Positions 9,577 through 18,150 of a stretch of DNA of 36,717 bases are shown piece by piece (the first letter of the stretch is position 1; each line of letters begins with the position of its first letter). Source of the stretch: an uncultured Armatimonadota bacterium (GTDB taxonomy: Bacteria; Armatimonadota; Fimbriimonadia; Fimbriimonadales; GBS-DC); the NCBI GenBank assembly GCA_937139515.1, contig CAKZQI010000278.1, positions 1 through 36,717 on the forward strand, given 5' to 3'. Under the pieces are notes generated by a model. The model had not been told where the DNA came from. It searched no databases and saw only the letters and a program-made list of their open reading frames with translations. Position numbers and translations under genes: made by a program.

Positions 9577-9714
9577 CCGTTTTCTTGCCTCCTCGAAATT
9601 CGGTATACTTCTTCTTCGGCATGGGCGCGCCCTCTCCTGCAAAAAGAGTGGCGAATTAGTGCCAATTCGCTCCCGCCGAGGGGCGAGCAGATGCCCTATC
9701 TAATATTATAGACG

Positions 9715-9855
9715 ATGAGCCATCCAAAAAGTGTGTGGGCAAGGCGGTTGCGCATTCTTATCCTGCTGATTGTGTTGGGGCTAATTGGGTACTGGTTCTG
9801 GTACCAGCCCGCCCAACAACCGCCGAAACCGTTGGAGATACAGTTCCTGCCATGA
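9715..9855 (+). CDS. 46-aa single-TM small protein (MSHPKSVWARRLRILILLIVLGLIGYWFWYQPAQQPPKPLEIQFLP)
   Basis: Below the ORF track cutoff; basic N-term then hydrophobic helix; stop overlaps the next start (ATGA 9852-9855). Confidence 0.55.
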   Translation: MSHPKSVWARRLRILILLIVLGLIGYWFWYQPAQQPPKPLEIQFLP

Positions 9856-10910
9856 AAATCGCACTCATCGCAATACCACTGAGCGGATGTACCACGCTGT
9901 TTGAGGCGCTTTCGGGCGGGCACGGGCGCGACGGGATAGCCAGCGTGCCCCTGCCCGACCCGCGCTTTCATCAGTTAGCCCAGCAGGCGGGCGCCAAGAA
10001 AATCGTGCCCGTCTCGCTGGAATGGCACGACGACTTGCCCTTCTGGCAACCCGACAAGCCCGAAACCGTGCGCCAGCCTTTGAGCGTTGCACGCCAATCG
10101 GACGCCCTCGTGTTGGTCGTTCGCCTGTTTGATAGCCCCTACGCGCCTTACCATACCTCCATCGACCCTGTGCGCGACCTGCGCTTCTGGCTGGATGAGT
10201 TCCTGCTGTCCGACATGCAGGTAATCGAGAACCGCTTGGAACGTCTGCAGAAGCTGTTCCAGTCGCACAAGGAGAGCGCGGGCGACCGCGCCGAATACGC
10301 CCTGCTGGAGCGAATGCGCCAAGCGATTGATAAAGGCAAGTCGCTCAAAGAGATAGAAATTCCCCGCGACTTGGAACCGCGATTGCGTGGGTTCGGCTTC
10401 CTGACACGCAAGCCGATCGTGGTGGTCGCCAATGTGGGCGAGAGCCTGCTTGGTAACGAACCGAAAGAGCCACGCTACCAAGCGCTGAGCGCGTTCTGTG
10501 AGAGCCAACACATCTCGCTGATGACCCTGTGTGCGACCTTTGAGCGCGACCTGCAGGCAGTATCAGAGGAGGAGCGCGCCGAGTTTCTAGCGATGGTGGG
10601 ACTTAGCGAGAGCCGACTGCCCGAGCTGGTGCGCGCGGTGTATCGTCAACTGCGCGTGCAGGTGTTCTACACGATTGGCAACGACTCACGGGCGTGGCTG
10701 TTGCCGATTGGGGGCACGGCGCTAGATGCGGCGGGCACTATCCATTCGGACTTGGCGCGCGGGTTTATTCGCGCCGAGGTCTGCTCGGCGGAGGATGTGC
10801 TCGCCCACGGGGGCTGGCAGGGTGCCCAGAAAGCCAATAAGGTGCGCTTGGAAGGGCGCGACTATGTGATGCGCGACGGCGATGTCGTCTACATTCGGTT
10901 CAATGTGTAG
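9852..10910 (+). CDS. YchF/DUF933-like protein with C-terminal TGS-like domain and degenerate P-loop
   Basis: C-term AGTIHSDLARGFIRAEVCSAEDVLAHGGWQGAQKANKVRLEGRDYVMRDGDVVYIRFNV matches the YchF tail; N-term MKIALIAIPLSGCTTLFEALSG replaces GxxxxGKS/T. Confidence 0.75.
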   Translation: MKIALIAIPLSGCTTLFEALSGGHGRDGIASVPLPDPRFHQLAQQAGAKKIVPVSLEWHDDLPFWQPDKPETVRQPLSVARQSDALVLVVRLFDSPYAPYHTSIDPVRDLRFWLDEFLLSDMQVIENRLERLQKLFQSHKESAGDRAEYALLERMRQAIDKGKSLKEIEIPRDLEPRLRGFGFLTRKPIVVVANVGESLLGNEPKEPRYQALSAFCESQHISLMTLCATFERDLQAVSEEERAEFLAMVGLSESRLPELVRAVYRQLRVQVFYTIGNDSRAWLLPIGGTALDAAGTIHSDLARGFIRAEVCSAEDVLAHGGWQGAQKANKVRLEGRDYVMRDGDVVYIRFNV

Positions 10911-10921
10911 GAGCAAGGGCA

Positions 10922-12661
10922 ATGCGAATTTGGCGACGAAAACGGCGCATCTGGGACACCAGCGACCCTGCCCAACTGTTGAGGGAACTGCAAGTGCGCG
11001 AGCGCGCTCTCCAAGAGGCGCAACAGACCATCCAGCAGCTGGAACATCGCCTTGCCGACCGCGAAGCGGAAATTGAAGCCCTCCGCAAAATCAGCGAAGC
11101 GACTGGAAGTGCCTTCGCCTCCGAACAAATCCTGCCCTCCATCGCCGAGATTGCTATGCGCATCACCGACACCGAAGTCTGCTATATCTTCCTGTTCGAT
11201 GAGACACGCGAGCAGTTGGTGCTCCGCGCCGCGACGGGCGAAGACCAGCGGTTCGTGAACGAAATCCGATTGGCGCCCGGCGAGGGCATCGTGGGCTGGG
11301 TGGCTCGTGAGCGCAAGCCTGTTGCGATTGCCCGCCAAGCCTACAAAGACCCCCGCTTCAAGAACTATCCCGCCCTACGCGAGGAGCAGTACGAGAGTAT
11401 GCTGGCAGTGCCGTTGGTGGTCGCAGGCGAGGTGATTGGGGTGATTAGCGTGCGCACGCGTCAGCCGAAAGAGTACCAACAGGAGGAGATTCGCCTGCTG
11501 TCAGGCATCGCTAGCCACCTCGCCGGCGCGCTCAATCAGCTTAGCCGTATCCAACAGCTGGAGCGTACAGCAACCCAAGTGGTGACGCTGTCCGAAATCA
11601 GCCGAACGCTCACAGGCAACCTTTACTTGGAAGAGGTACTCCAACTGCTGGTGCATATGACCGCCCAGACGCTGGGCTACAAGATTGTGACGGTGATGCT
11701 GATTGACGAAGAGCGGGGCGAGCTGGTGCTGAAGGCGACCCAAGCCGAGAGCGATGAGTATCGCCAAAAGCCCCCCTTGCGCCTTGGGGAGAGCATCGCA
11801 GGGCGTGCAGCAGCCGAAGGGCGTATCATTGTGGTGAACGATGTGCAGAAAAGTCCCGACTATCGGTTCCCCGACATAGCCGAGCGGGAAGGGCTTCACT
11901 CGATGGTCTGTGTGCCGATGCGCGTGCGCGAGCAGGTCATCGGCGTACTCAACTGCTACACCGACCGTCCCCACTTGTTCACCGACGAGGAACTGCGCAC
12001 CTTAGAAGCGGTCGCCAGCCAAGCGGCGCTGGCGATTGACCACGCCAAACTGATGGTGCGCAGTGCCATCCTGCAAGAGATGCACCATCGCATCAAGAAC
12101 AACCTGCAACAGATTGCCAGCCTGATGCGCCTGCAGAAGCACTACTCGCGCTACAAAACGGTGGACGAGGTCATCCACGACAGCTTGAGCCGAATTTTGG
12201 CGATTGCGCAGGTGCACGAACTGCTCTCACGCGAAGATTTGGATATGGTGAGCCTGCGCAAGATAGCCTCCAGCATCCTGCACAACACCAAGCAGGCGTT
12301 GATGGCGCCGGGCAAGCAGATTATCTCGTCGGTGGAGGGCGACGATGTGCTCCTTCCGCTCCAGCAGGCGACGGCGGTTGCGCTGATTCTAAACGAGTTC
12401 ATCCAAAACGCCATCGAGCATGGCTTCAAAGAGCGCCCCGAAGGGCAGATTGCGGTACGCGTGCTCAAAGAGGGCGACCAGGTCACGCTCACCGTCGCCA
12501 ACGACGGCGAGCCACTCCCACCTGACTTTGATGCGGTGCGAAGCAACACGCTGGGAATCAAGATTATAGACAACCTCGTGCGAGGCACCCTGCGCGGGCG
12601 GTTTGATATGTACTCCCGCGACGATCAGACGGTGGCGCAGGTGATGTTCCCAGCGGTATAA
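10922..12661 (+). CDS. Sensor histidine kinase: two GAF domains, HisKA_2-type dimerisation domain, HATPase
   Basis: Two GAF modules (ending VPLVVAGEVIGVISVRTR and VPMRVREQVIGVLNCYTD); MHHRIKNNLQQIASLMRLQ; LNEFIQNAIEHGF; VANDGEPLPPDF. Confidence 0.88.
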   Translation: MRIWRRKRRIWDTSDPAQLLRELQVRERALQEAQQTIQQLEHRLADREAEIEALRKISEATGSAFASEQILPSIAEIAMRITDTEVCYIFLFDETREQLVLRAATGEDQRFVNEIRLAPGEGIVGWVARERKPVAIARQAYKDPRFKNYPALREEQYESMLAVPLVVAGEVIGVISVRTRQPKEYQQEEIRLLSGIASHLAGALNQLSRIQQLERTATQVVTLSEISRTLTGNLYLEEVLQLLVHMTAQTLGYKIVTVMLIDEERGELVLKATQAESDEYRQKPPLRLGESIAGRAAAEGRIIVVNDVQKSPDYRFPDIAEREGLHSMVCVPMRVREQVIGVLNCYTDRPHLFTDEELRTLEAVASQAALAIDHAKLMVRSAILQEMHHRIKNNLQQIASLMRLQKHYSRYKTVDEVIHDSLSRILAIAQVHELLSREDLDMVSLRKIASSILHNTKQALMAPGKQIISSVEGDDVLLPLQQATAVALILNEFIQNAIEHGFKERPEGQIAVRVLKEGDQVTLTVANDGEPLPPDFDAVRSNTLGIKIIDNLVRGTLRGRFDMYSRDDQTVAQVMFPAV

Positions 12662-12672
12662 TTTGGGTTACG

Positions 12673-13791
12673 ATGGAACTCCAGGTGTTGCTGGTCGCTG
12701 TCCTGTCTGCGTTCTGGGTGGGCGCGCTTCCGTTCGGATACTGGCTCGCTCGTTTGAGGGGGGTGGACATTCGGAAGGTCGGGAGTGGCAACATTGGCGC
12801 CACGAATGTGTTTCGCATTTTAGGTGCCAAGGTTGGTGTTCCCGTGCTTCTGCTGGATACCCTCAAGGGCTGGCTTCCCACTTTTGTAGTGATGCGCATC
12901 GGGGCGGACGATGTGTCGGCGGTTCTGGTAGGGGTCTCGGCGATTCTAGGGCACACCTTTTCGCCTTTCATCGGCTTCAAGGGGGGCAAGGGCATCGCCA
13001 CAGGCTTGGGAGTGCTGTTGGCACTCTCGCCGATGACGCTCGCGGTGGCGCTTCCTGTGTTTTTGGTGGTGTTCCTCATCACGCGCTGGGTCTCGTTGAG
13101 TTCGGTGTTGGCGGCGCTCACCGTGCCCATCACCGCCTATTTAGTGGGGCACTCGCCAACGGTGGTGGCGATTCTCTCGGCGGTGGTGGCGGTCATCGTG
13201 TGGAAACATCGCTCCAACATCCAACGCATTTTGCGGGGCGAGGAGCCGAAACTGCAACTGCGGGCGCACAAGCCGAACTTGGAGCAGGACTGCCTCAGCT
13301 TAGCCCGGCGTGCGGTGGAGCGGTTCGTGCAAGAGGGGGCGCGCATCGAGCCTGACCTGAAGGCACTTCATCCCCTGCTTCGGGAGTCGGGCAGTGTGTA
13401 TGTGGCTATCTATCAAGACGAGCAACTGCGGGGATTGATGGGGAACCTCACACCCGAACAGCCCACCCGCGCCCACGAGATTATCTATCATGCCACGCGC
13501 GCAGCGCTGTTGGACCCGCGCTGTCCCCCCGTTGAGAGCCACGAACTGCCCACCCTGCGCTATGTGGTCTATCTGGTGGAGTCGTATGAGCCGTTGCGCG
13601 ACCTAAGTCAGGTGAACCCCCACCGCGACGGCGTATTGATCGAGTGGCAGGGTCAGGCGAGTGCGCTGGTGCCGCCCCTGCCGAATGTGGAAAGCCCCCA
13701 ACAGCAGATTGAGTTAGCCTATGCGCGTTGTGGGATTCCGCGCTCCGCTTCGGCACGGGTCTACCGTGTGCGCTTGAACCGTATCGGCTGA
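12673..13791 (+). CDS. plsY: Glycerol-3-phosphate acyltransferase PlsY fused to a C-terminal AMMECR1-like domain
   Basis: PlsY: GSGNIGATNVFRILG, FKGGKGIATGLGVLL, KHRSNIQRILRGEEPK; then SLARRAVERFVQEG...LRESGSVYVAIYQDEQLRGLMGNLTP...AALLDPRCPPVESHELPTLRYVVYLVESYEPL, AMMECR1-like. Confidence 0.82.
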   Translation: MELQVLLVAVLSAFWVGALPFGYWLARLRGVDIRKVGSGNIGATNVFRILGAKVGVPVLLLDTLKGWLPTFVVMRIGADDVSAVLVGVSAILGHTFSPFIGFKGGKGIATGLGVLLALSPMTLAVALPVFLVVFLITRWVSLSSVLAALTVPITAYLVGHSPTVVAILSAVVAVIVWKHRSNIQRILRGEEPKLQLRAHKPNLEQDCLSLARRAVERFVQEGARIEPDLKALHPLLRESGSVYVAIYQDEQLRGLMGNLTPEQPTRAHEIIYHATRAALLDPRCPPVESHELPTLRYVVYLVESYEPLRDLSQVNPHRDGVLIEWQGQASALVPPLPNVESPQQQIELAYARCGIPRSASARVYRVRLNRIG

Positions 13792-13792
13792 G

Positions 13793-14620
13793 ATGTGGGT
13801 CAAAATCTGCGGTCTCACCCGTTTCCAAGACGCTCAGGTCGCGATTGATGCGGGTGCCGATGCGCTCGGCTTCGTGTTCGAGCCGCGCAGTAAGCGCCAT
13901 TTGCCCCCTCACGAAGGTTGGCAGTCGTGGGTTCGCACGCTGGATACTTTACGCGTGCTGGTGTTGGCAGACCCAAGCCAGGTGCCTGCCGATTGGAATT
14001 TGTTTCACGCTATTCAGTTAACTTTGCCCGAAGGTTTCACGCCGGGGGATGCGAAACGGCTGTTGCCTCCGTTGCCGTTGTGGTTGGCGTTGCGGGTTGC
14101 GCCGTTGGAGAACCTCACCTCCCCAGACCCCCTCTCCGCAAGCAGAGAGGGGGGAGCAGACCTCACCCCCCCAGCCCCCCTCTCCGCAAGCAGAGAGGGG
14201 GGAGAGCTAGCCGGTTCCCCCTCTCCGTTTACGGAGAGGGGGTTAGGGGGTGAGGTCAACACCTCCCTTCCGACGGAGAGGGTACAAGGGAACGAAACCA
14301 TCCCCGACCCCCTCCTACCAACCCTTGAACAGTGGGCGCCCTATGTGGAGCGGTTCATCTTAGATAGCTATCATCCCAGCTTGCCCGGCGGTACGGGCGA
14401 ACCCCACGATTGGGAACGGGCGTGCCGAATCTGCCAGCATGCACCTCGCCCGATTGTGCTGGCGGGTGGGCTTACCCCCGAAACGGTAGCGCAGGCGATT
14501 CGCATCGTGCGCCCCGATGGGGTGGATGTGAGTTCGGGAGTGGAACAGGCGCCGGGCATCAAAGACCCAGTGCGCATTCGGCTCTTCATCCAGCAGGCGA
14601 AGGGAGGGCTGAATGGCTAA
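13793..14620 (+). CDS. trpF: Phosphoribosylanthranilate isomerase TrpF with in-frame repeat-derived insertion
   Basis: MWVKICGLTRFQDAQVAIDAGADALGFVFEPRSKR; FILDSYHP; PIVLAGGLTPETVAQAIRIVRPDGVDVSSGVEQAPGIKDP. Confidence 0.88.
   Translation: MWVKICGLTRFQDAQVAIDAGADALGFVFEPRSKRHLPPHEGWQSWVRTLDTLRVLVLADPSQVPADWNLFHAIQLTLPEGFTPGDAKRLLPPLPLWLALRVAPLENLTSPDPLSASREGGADLTPPAPLSASREGGELAGSPSPFTERGLGGEVNTSLPTERVQGNETIPDPLLPTLEQWAPYVERFILDSYHPSLPGGTGEPHDWERACRICQHAPRPIVLAGGLTPETVAQAIRIVRPDGVDVSSGVEQAPGIKDPVRIRLFIQQAKGGLNG
14109..14260. repeat. CT-rich palindromic repeat array inside trpF: two CCCCCTCTCCGCAAGCAGAGAGGGGGG units plus CCCCCTCTCCGTTTACGGAGAGGGGG
   Basis: Hairpin units; related units at 33793-33899; 26-bp identity to 1113-1138. 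Confidence 0.9.
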
Positions 14621-15572
14621 GGTGCCCGAAGTGCGCGAGCAGTATGGCTCGGCGGGCACAGGCGCGGTCGCCACACTGGTTCTGCTGAATGTGCTGTGGG
14701 CGGGGGCGAACCCCGCAGCGCTGGTGATGATGCAGAACCACCGCCCTGAATGGGTCGCAGGCTTCCGCTTCATCGGCACCGCTCTGCTGTTAGGACTTCT
14801 GCTGCTCATCCCTGCGTTTCGGCGCGCGGTGGCAAGTCGGTTCCCAAGGCATCTGCCCCACCTGATGGTGCCCATTACCTTGGGCACGGTCGGCATCACC
14901 ACCACTTACATCTGCTATTTCTGGGGCACACGGCTCAGCACGGCGACCGAGGCGACGCTGTTGGTCTCCAGCACGCCCATCTTCATCGCCCTGATTGCCC
15001 GCTTGGTGTTGCGCGAGGCGTTCCCTGCCCAGAAGGTGCTGGGGATTGTGTTTGGACTGCTCGGTGTGTGGGTGATTGTGAACAAGGGGCTTTGGCTCAG
15101 CGCGTTCACAGGTGCCACTGGGGGCGGTCTGCTGGTGCTGGCAGGCGTACTGACCGAAAGCATCATGGCAGTCGTGGCGAAGACGATGGCGATGCGCTAT
15201 TCGGGGGTCGCCCTGCTGTGGATTGAGGCGGTCTCGGCGGCGGTGGCGCTTACGCTGGTCTCGTGGCTGGTGGCGGGCGCCCCGAACTCGAATTGGACGC
15301 CTTCCGATTGGGGGGCGTGGCTCTACCTCACGGTGGTCTGCACGGTGTTCGCCTTCTCGGCCTGGTTCTACATCTTGGAGCGTGCGCCCGTAGGTGGGAT
15401 GGGCATCACGATTTTCGCTCAGACGCCTGCGGCGGCGTTCATCGGCTACTTCCTGCTCAAAGAGCAACTGCACCCAACGATTTGGCTGGGTGCAGGTCTC
15501 ATCATCATCGGCATCGTGCTGACCCTGCTGAACCGTCGTCGGCAAGAGGTGGTGGAAGTAATCAACCGTTGA
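14613..15572 (+). CDS. EamA/DMT-family transporter
   Basis: About 10 hydrophobic segments in two similar halves; LNVLWAGANPAAL...; start overlaps the trpF stop. Confidence 0.85.
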   Translation: MAKVPEVREQYGSAGTGAVATLVLLNVLWAGANPAALVMMQNHRPEWVAGFRFIGTALLLGLLLLIPAFRRAVASRFPRHLPHLMVPITLGTVGITTTYICYFWGTRLSTATEATLLVSSTPIFIALIARLVLREAFPAQKVLGIVFGLLGVWVIVNKGLWLSAFTGATGGGLLVLAGVLTESIMAVVAKTMAMRYSGVALLWIEAVSAAVALTLVSWLVAGAPNSNWTPSDWGAWLYLTVVCTVFAFSAWFYILERAPVGGMGITIFAQTPAAAFIGYFLLKEQLHPTIWLGAGLIIIGIVLTLLNRRRQEVVEVINR

Positions 15573-15575
15573 GGC

Positions 15576-16757
15576 TCAGGTTCGTTCGAAAAGCCCCGCA
15601 GCGCCCATTCCGAGCGCAGCGCACATCGTGACCAAGCCATAGTGCCTGCCCGTGCGCTGAAGCGCACACACCAGCGTGGCGACTTGACGCGCGCCCGTGC
15701 ATCCCAGCGGATGTCCCAACGCAATCGCCCCACCCAGAGGGTTCACCCGCTCCATCGGCAGTTCGAACAGCTTCTGGGACGCCAGCACCTGCGCGGCGAA
15801 CGCCTCGTTGAATTCGATATGGTCTAAGTCGCCAGCCGACAGGTTGTGCCGTCGGAGCAGTTTGGGAATCGCATAAGCGGGCGCGACCCCGAAATCTTCG
15901 GGCGGGAGCGCAGCGACCGTATAGCCCACGAAGCGCGCCAAGGGCTTGATGCCCAACTGCTGTGCCTTGCGCTCGCTCATCAGCAGAACCGCTGCGGCGC
16001 CGTCGCTCCGCTGGGAGGCGTTGCCCGCCGTAATCTGACCGTCTGCACGAAACGCAGGGCGCAACTTTGCCAGACCCTCCATGCTCGTGTCGCGTCGGGG
16101 ACCTTCGTCCTGCTCCACCGTGATGGGGATGCGCACAGGGCGCCCCTGCTTGTCCAACTCTTGCAGTTCGGTCTGCACCGACACAATCTCTTCGCGGAAC
16201 AGCCCTTCATCTTGGGCGCGTATCGCCTTTTGATGGCTTTGGAGCGCGAAGGCGTCGCTCTGCTCGCGTGTGATGCCGTGCTTGCGTGCCAACAGTTCCA
16301 CTGACAGCCCCATACTAAGATAGGTGTTCGGGGCGTTCTGGAAGAGGGTGGGGTTTGGATGGGTGTGGATGTCCAAGAATGGCACACGCGTCATACTCTC
16401 CACGCCCCCTGCGATGATAACCTCCGCATCGCCTGTGCGGATGCGTTCGCTGGCAATCGCCACCGCTTCCAAGCCTGAGGCGCAGAAACGGTTGACCGTT
16501 GTACCCGGCGTGCTAATCGGCAAACCCGCCCGCAAAGAGGCTACCCGTGCCACATTCATGCCCGACTCGCCCTCGGGGGTGGAACAGCCCAGTATCACAT
16601 CGTCTATCTCGTTGGGGTCTAGGGCGGGACAGCGCTCCAAAACGGCGCGGATGGCAAAACTGGCTAAGTCATCAGGTCGTGTGTGCCGAAAACTACCTCG
16701 GGGCGCTTTCCCAATCGGGGTACGCGCCACAGCGACAATCAGAGCCTCGGTGCCCAT
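15576..16757 (-). CDS. Acetyl-CoA C-acyltransferase (thiolase)
   Basis: VNRFCASGLEAVAIA (active Cys), EFNEAFAAQVLA, GGAIALGHPLGCTGARQVATL, CAALGMGAAGLFE. Confidence 0.93.
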   Translation of the reverse strand: MGTEALIVAVARTPIGKAPRGSFRHTRPDDLASFAIRAVLERCPALDPNEIDDVILGCSTPEGESGMNVARVASLRAGLPISTPGTTVNRFCASGLEAVAIASERIRTGDAEVIIAGGVESMTRVPFLDIHTHPNPTLFQNAPNTYLSMGLSVELLARKHGITREQSDAFALQSHQKAIRAQDEGLFREEIVSVQTELQELDKQGRPVRIPITVEQDEGPRRDTSMEGLAKLRPAFRADGQITAGNASQRSDGAAAVLLMSERKAQQLGIKPLARFVGYTVAALPPEDFGVAPAYAIPKLLRRHNLSAGDLDHIEFNEAFAAQVLASQKLFELPMERVNPLGGAIALGHPLGCTGARQVATLVCALQRTGRHYGLVTMCAALGMGAAGLFERT

Positions 16758-16785
16758 GCTTTTAGAATACCCCAAAGCGGGCGTG

Positions 16786-17124
16786 CTATGGTCGGAGATC
16801 CTCGCTCACACACTCGCCACACTCCAGCCAGACCTCTTTGGGAATCTCTTGGAGAGCGTTTTGTGCGCGCCCACGCGTGAACACGGGGCGGTACAGAGTT
16901 GTACCGGGTGGATAGGTATGGTGGCAGGAATGGCACTCTGCCTCCGACTCCGCCACTACGGGAGTGAAACCGGCGATAATCCAGCCGTTGTGCCCCAGGT
17001 GGGTCGCCAGCGACTCCAGCGCAGCACGCACCGTGAGCGATTTGTTAGAATGGTAGTACCGCTCCGCAATCTCATCCAACAAAGCAATCGTCGCCTCATC
17101 TAAAGTAAAGTTCACCCGCTTCAT
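16786..17124 (-). CDS. Small RHH-like protein with C-terminal Cys/His putative metal-binding motifs
   Basis: MKRVNFTLDEATIALLDEIAERYYHSNKSLTVRAALESLATHL (RHH-like) then ECHSCHHTYPPG...WLECGECVSED (two CxxC). Confidence 0.6.
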   Translation of the reverse strand: MKRVNFTLDEATIALLDEIAERYYHSNKSLTVRAALESLATHLGHNGWIIAGFTPVVAESEAECHSCHHTYPPGTTLYRPVFTRGRAQNALQEIPKEVWLECGECVSEDLRP

Positions 17125-17203
17125 TCGTTAGCAGTCCCCTTCTATGGTTGGTGAATCGCTTCTGAAGTGTACCCGATGGCTTCAAGCCTTGTCAGGAAGC
17201 AGG

Positions 17204-17391
17204 GAGGGTGTTCGAAAAATCACTGGGATCGCGGGCGTCCCGCCCGCATCCGTGGCACGGGCATCCCTCACCAAGCGGTTCTCAACGACAATGCAGGCGA
17301 GACGCCTGCGCTCTCAGCGGACCCATTCTGCCCTGACCTACCCGATTTTTCACGGGCAGGATGCCCGTGCTACGATTTTTCGAACACCCTC
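17204..17391. mobile_element. 188-bp MITE-like element with perfect 18-bp TIRs (GAGGGTGTTCGAAAAATC) and direct flanking repeat GGAAGCAGG(G)
   Basis: TIRs 17204-17221 / 17374-17391; flanks GGAAGCAGG at 17195-17203 and 17392-17400. Confidence 0.85.
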
Positions 17392-17424
17392 GGAAGCAGG
17401 GTTTAAGCTCTTTCCCCTGCCTGT

Positions 17425-18150
17425 TCAAAAGGGCGAAGCAGGGGTTTCCTGTATCCGCTGGATGGCGGTGGTGAAATAATGGTCATCAATCTCAATCCCG
17501 ATGAAGTGTCGCTCCAATCTCTTAGCAACGACACCTGTTGTGCCTGACCCCATGAACGGGTCAAGGACCCAGTCACCTTCTCGGGAGGCAATCAATAGGA
17601 TTCGTGTAAGCAGGCTCTCTGGCTTCTCGGCAGGGTGGTCTGTCTGATGTTTCTCTGCTGGAATTGTCCAGAGATTGCGCATCTGTTTGCCTCCGTTCAA
17701 CTGCTTTGCCAACTCATAGTTGAAGTAGTATTTTTTCGATTTGCTCGCAATCCAAATGAGCTCGGTCGAGGGCGCCAACCGATTGCGCTGGAGAAGTGGG
17801 GTAGCGTTGGGTTTGTACCAGATTAGGTCGTTGATAATCCACAGTCCAAGTTCTTTGAGTACCATCCCAATAGAAGGATGATTGTGAAGCGTCCCCGAAA
17901 TCCACAGCGTGCCATCCTCTGCCAGCACTCGCACACACTCGGCAACCCATCGGCGATTAAACTCGTGGAGATTGTCTACCTGATCCCACTGACCCTTGTT
18001 GCATTCTACTGGTCTGCCACCTTTGCAAGTTAGAAATCCACTGCCTGAGAGGTTGTACGGTGGGTCTGCAAAGATGAGTTGGATGCTGTTGGGTTCCAAC
18101 TTGGGCATCCATTCGAGAGCATCACCGTGAATCAAACGCGTTTCAGCCAT
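17425..18150 (-). CDS. Site-specific DNA methyltransferase (DPPY, beta-type order), second MTase of the type IIS operon
   Basis: LIFADPPYNLSG near the N-term; DPFMGSGTTGVVAKRLERHFIGIEID near the C-term. Confidence 0.9.
   Translation of the reverse strand: MAETRLIHGDALEWMPKLEPNSIQLIFADPPYNLSGSGFLTCKGGRPVECNKGQWDQVDNLHEFNRRWVAECVRVLAEDGTLWISGTLHNHPSIGMVLKELGLWIINDLIWYKPNATPLLQRNRLAPSTELIWIASKSKKYYFNYELAKQLNGGKQMRNLWTIPAEKHQTDHPAEKPESLLTRILLIASREGDWVLDPFMGSGTTGVVAKRLERHFIGIEIDDHYFTTAIQRIQETPASPF

Noticed and set aside
8719-9711. 330-aa plus-strand ORF
   Set aside because: Antisense to the better-supported secreted-protein gene with signal peptide and SD; low-complexity frame from GC-rich opposite strand.
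14109-14260. Frameshift/pseudogene interpretation of trpF
   Set aside because: Frame is maintained through the repeats and catalytic motifs are intact on both sides.
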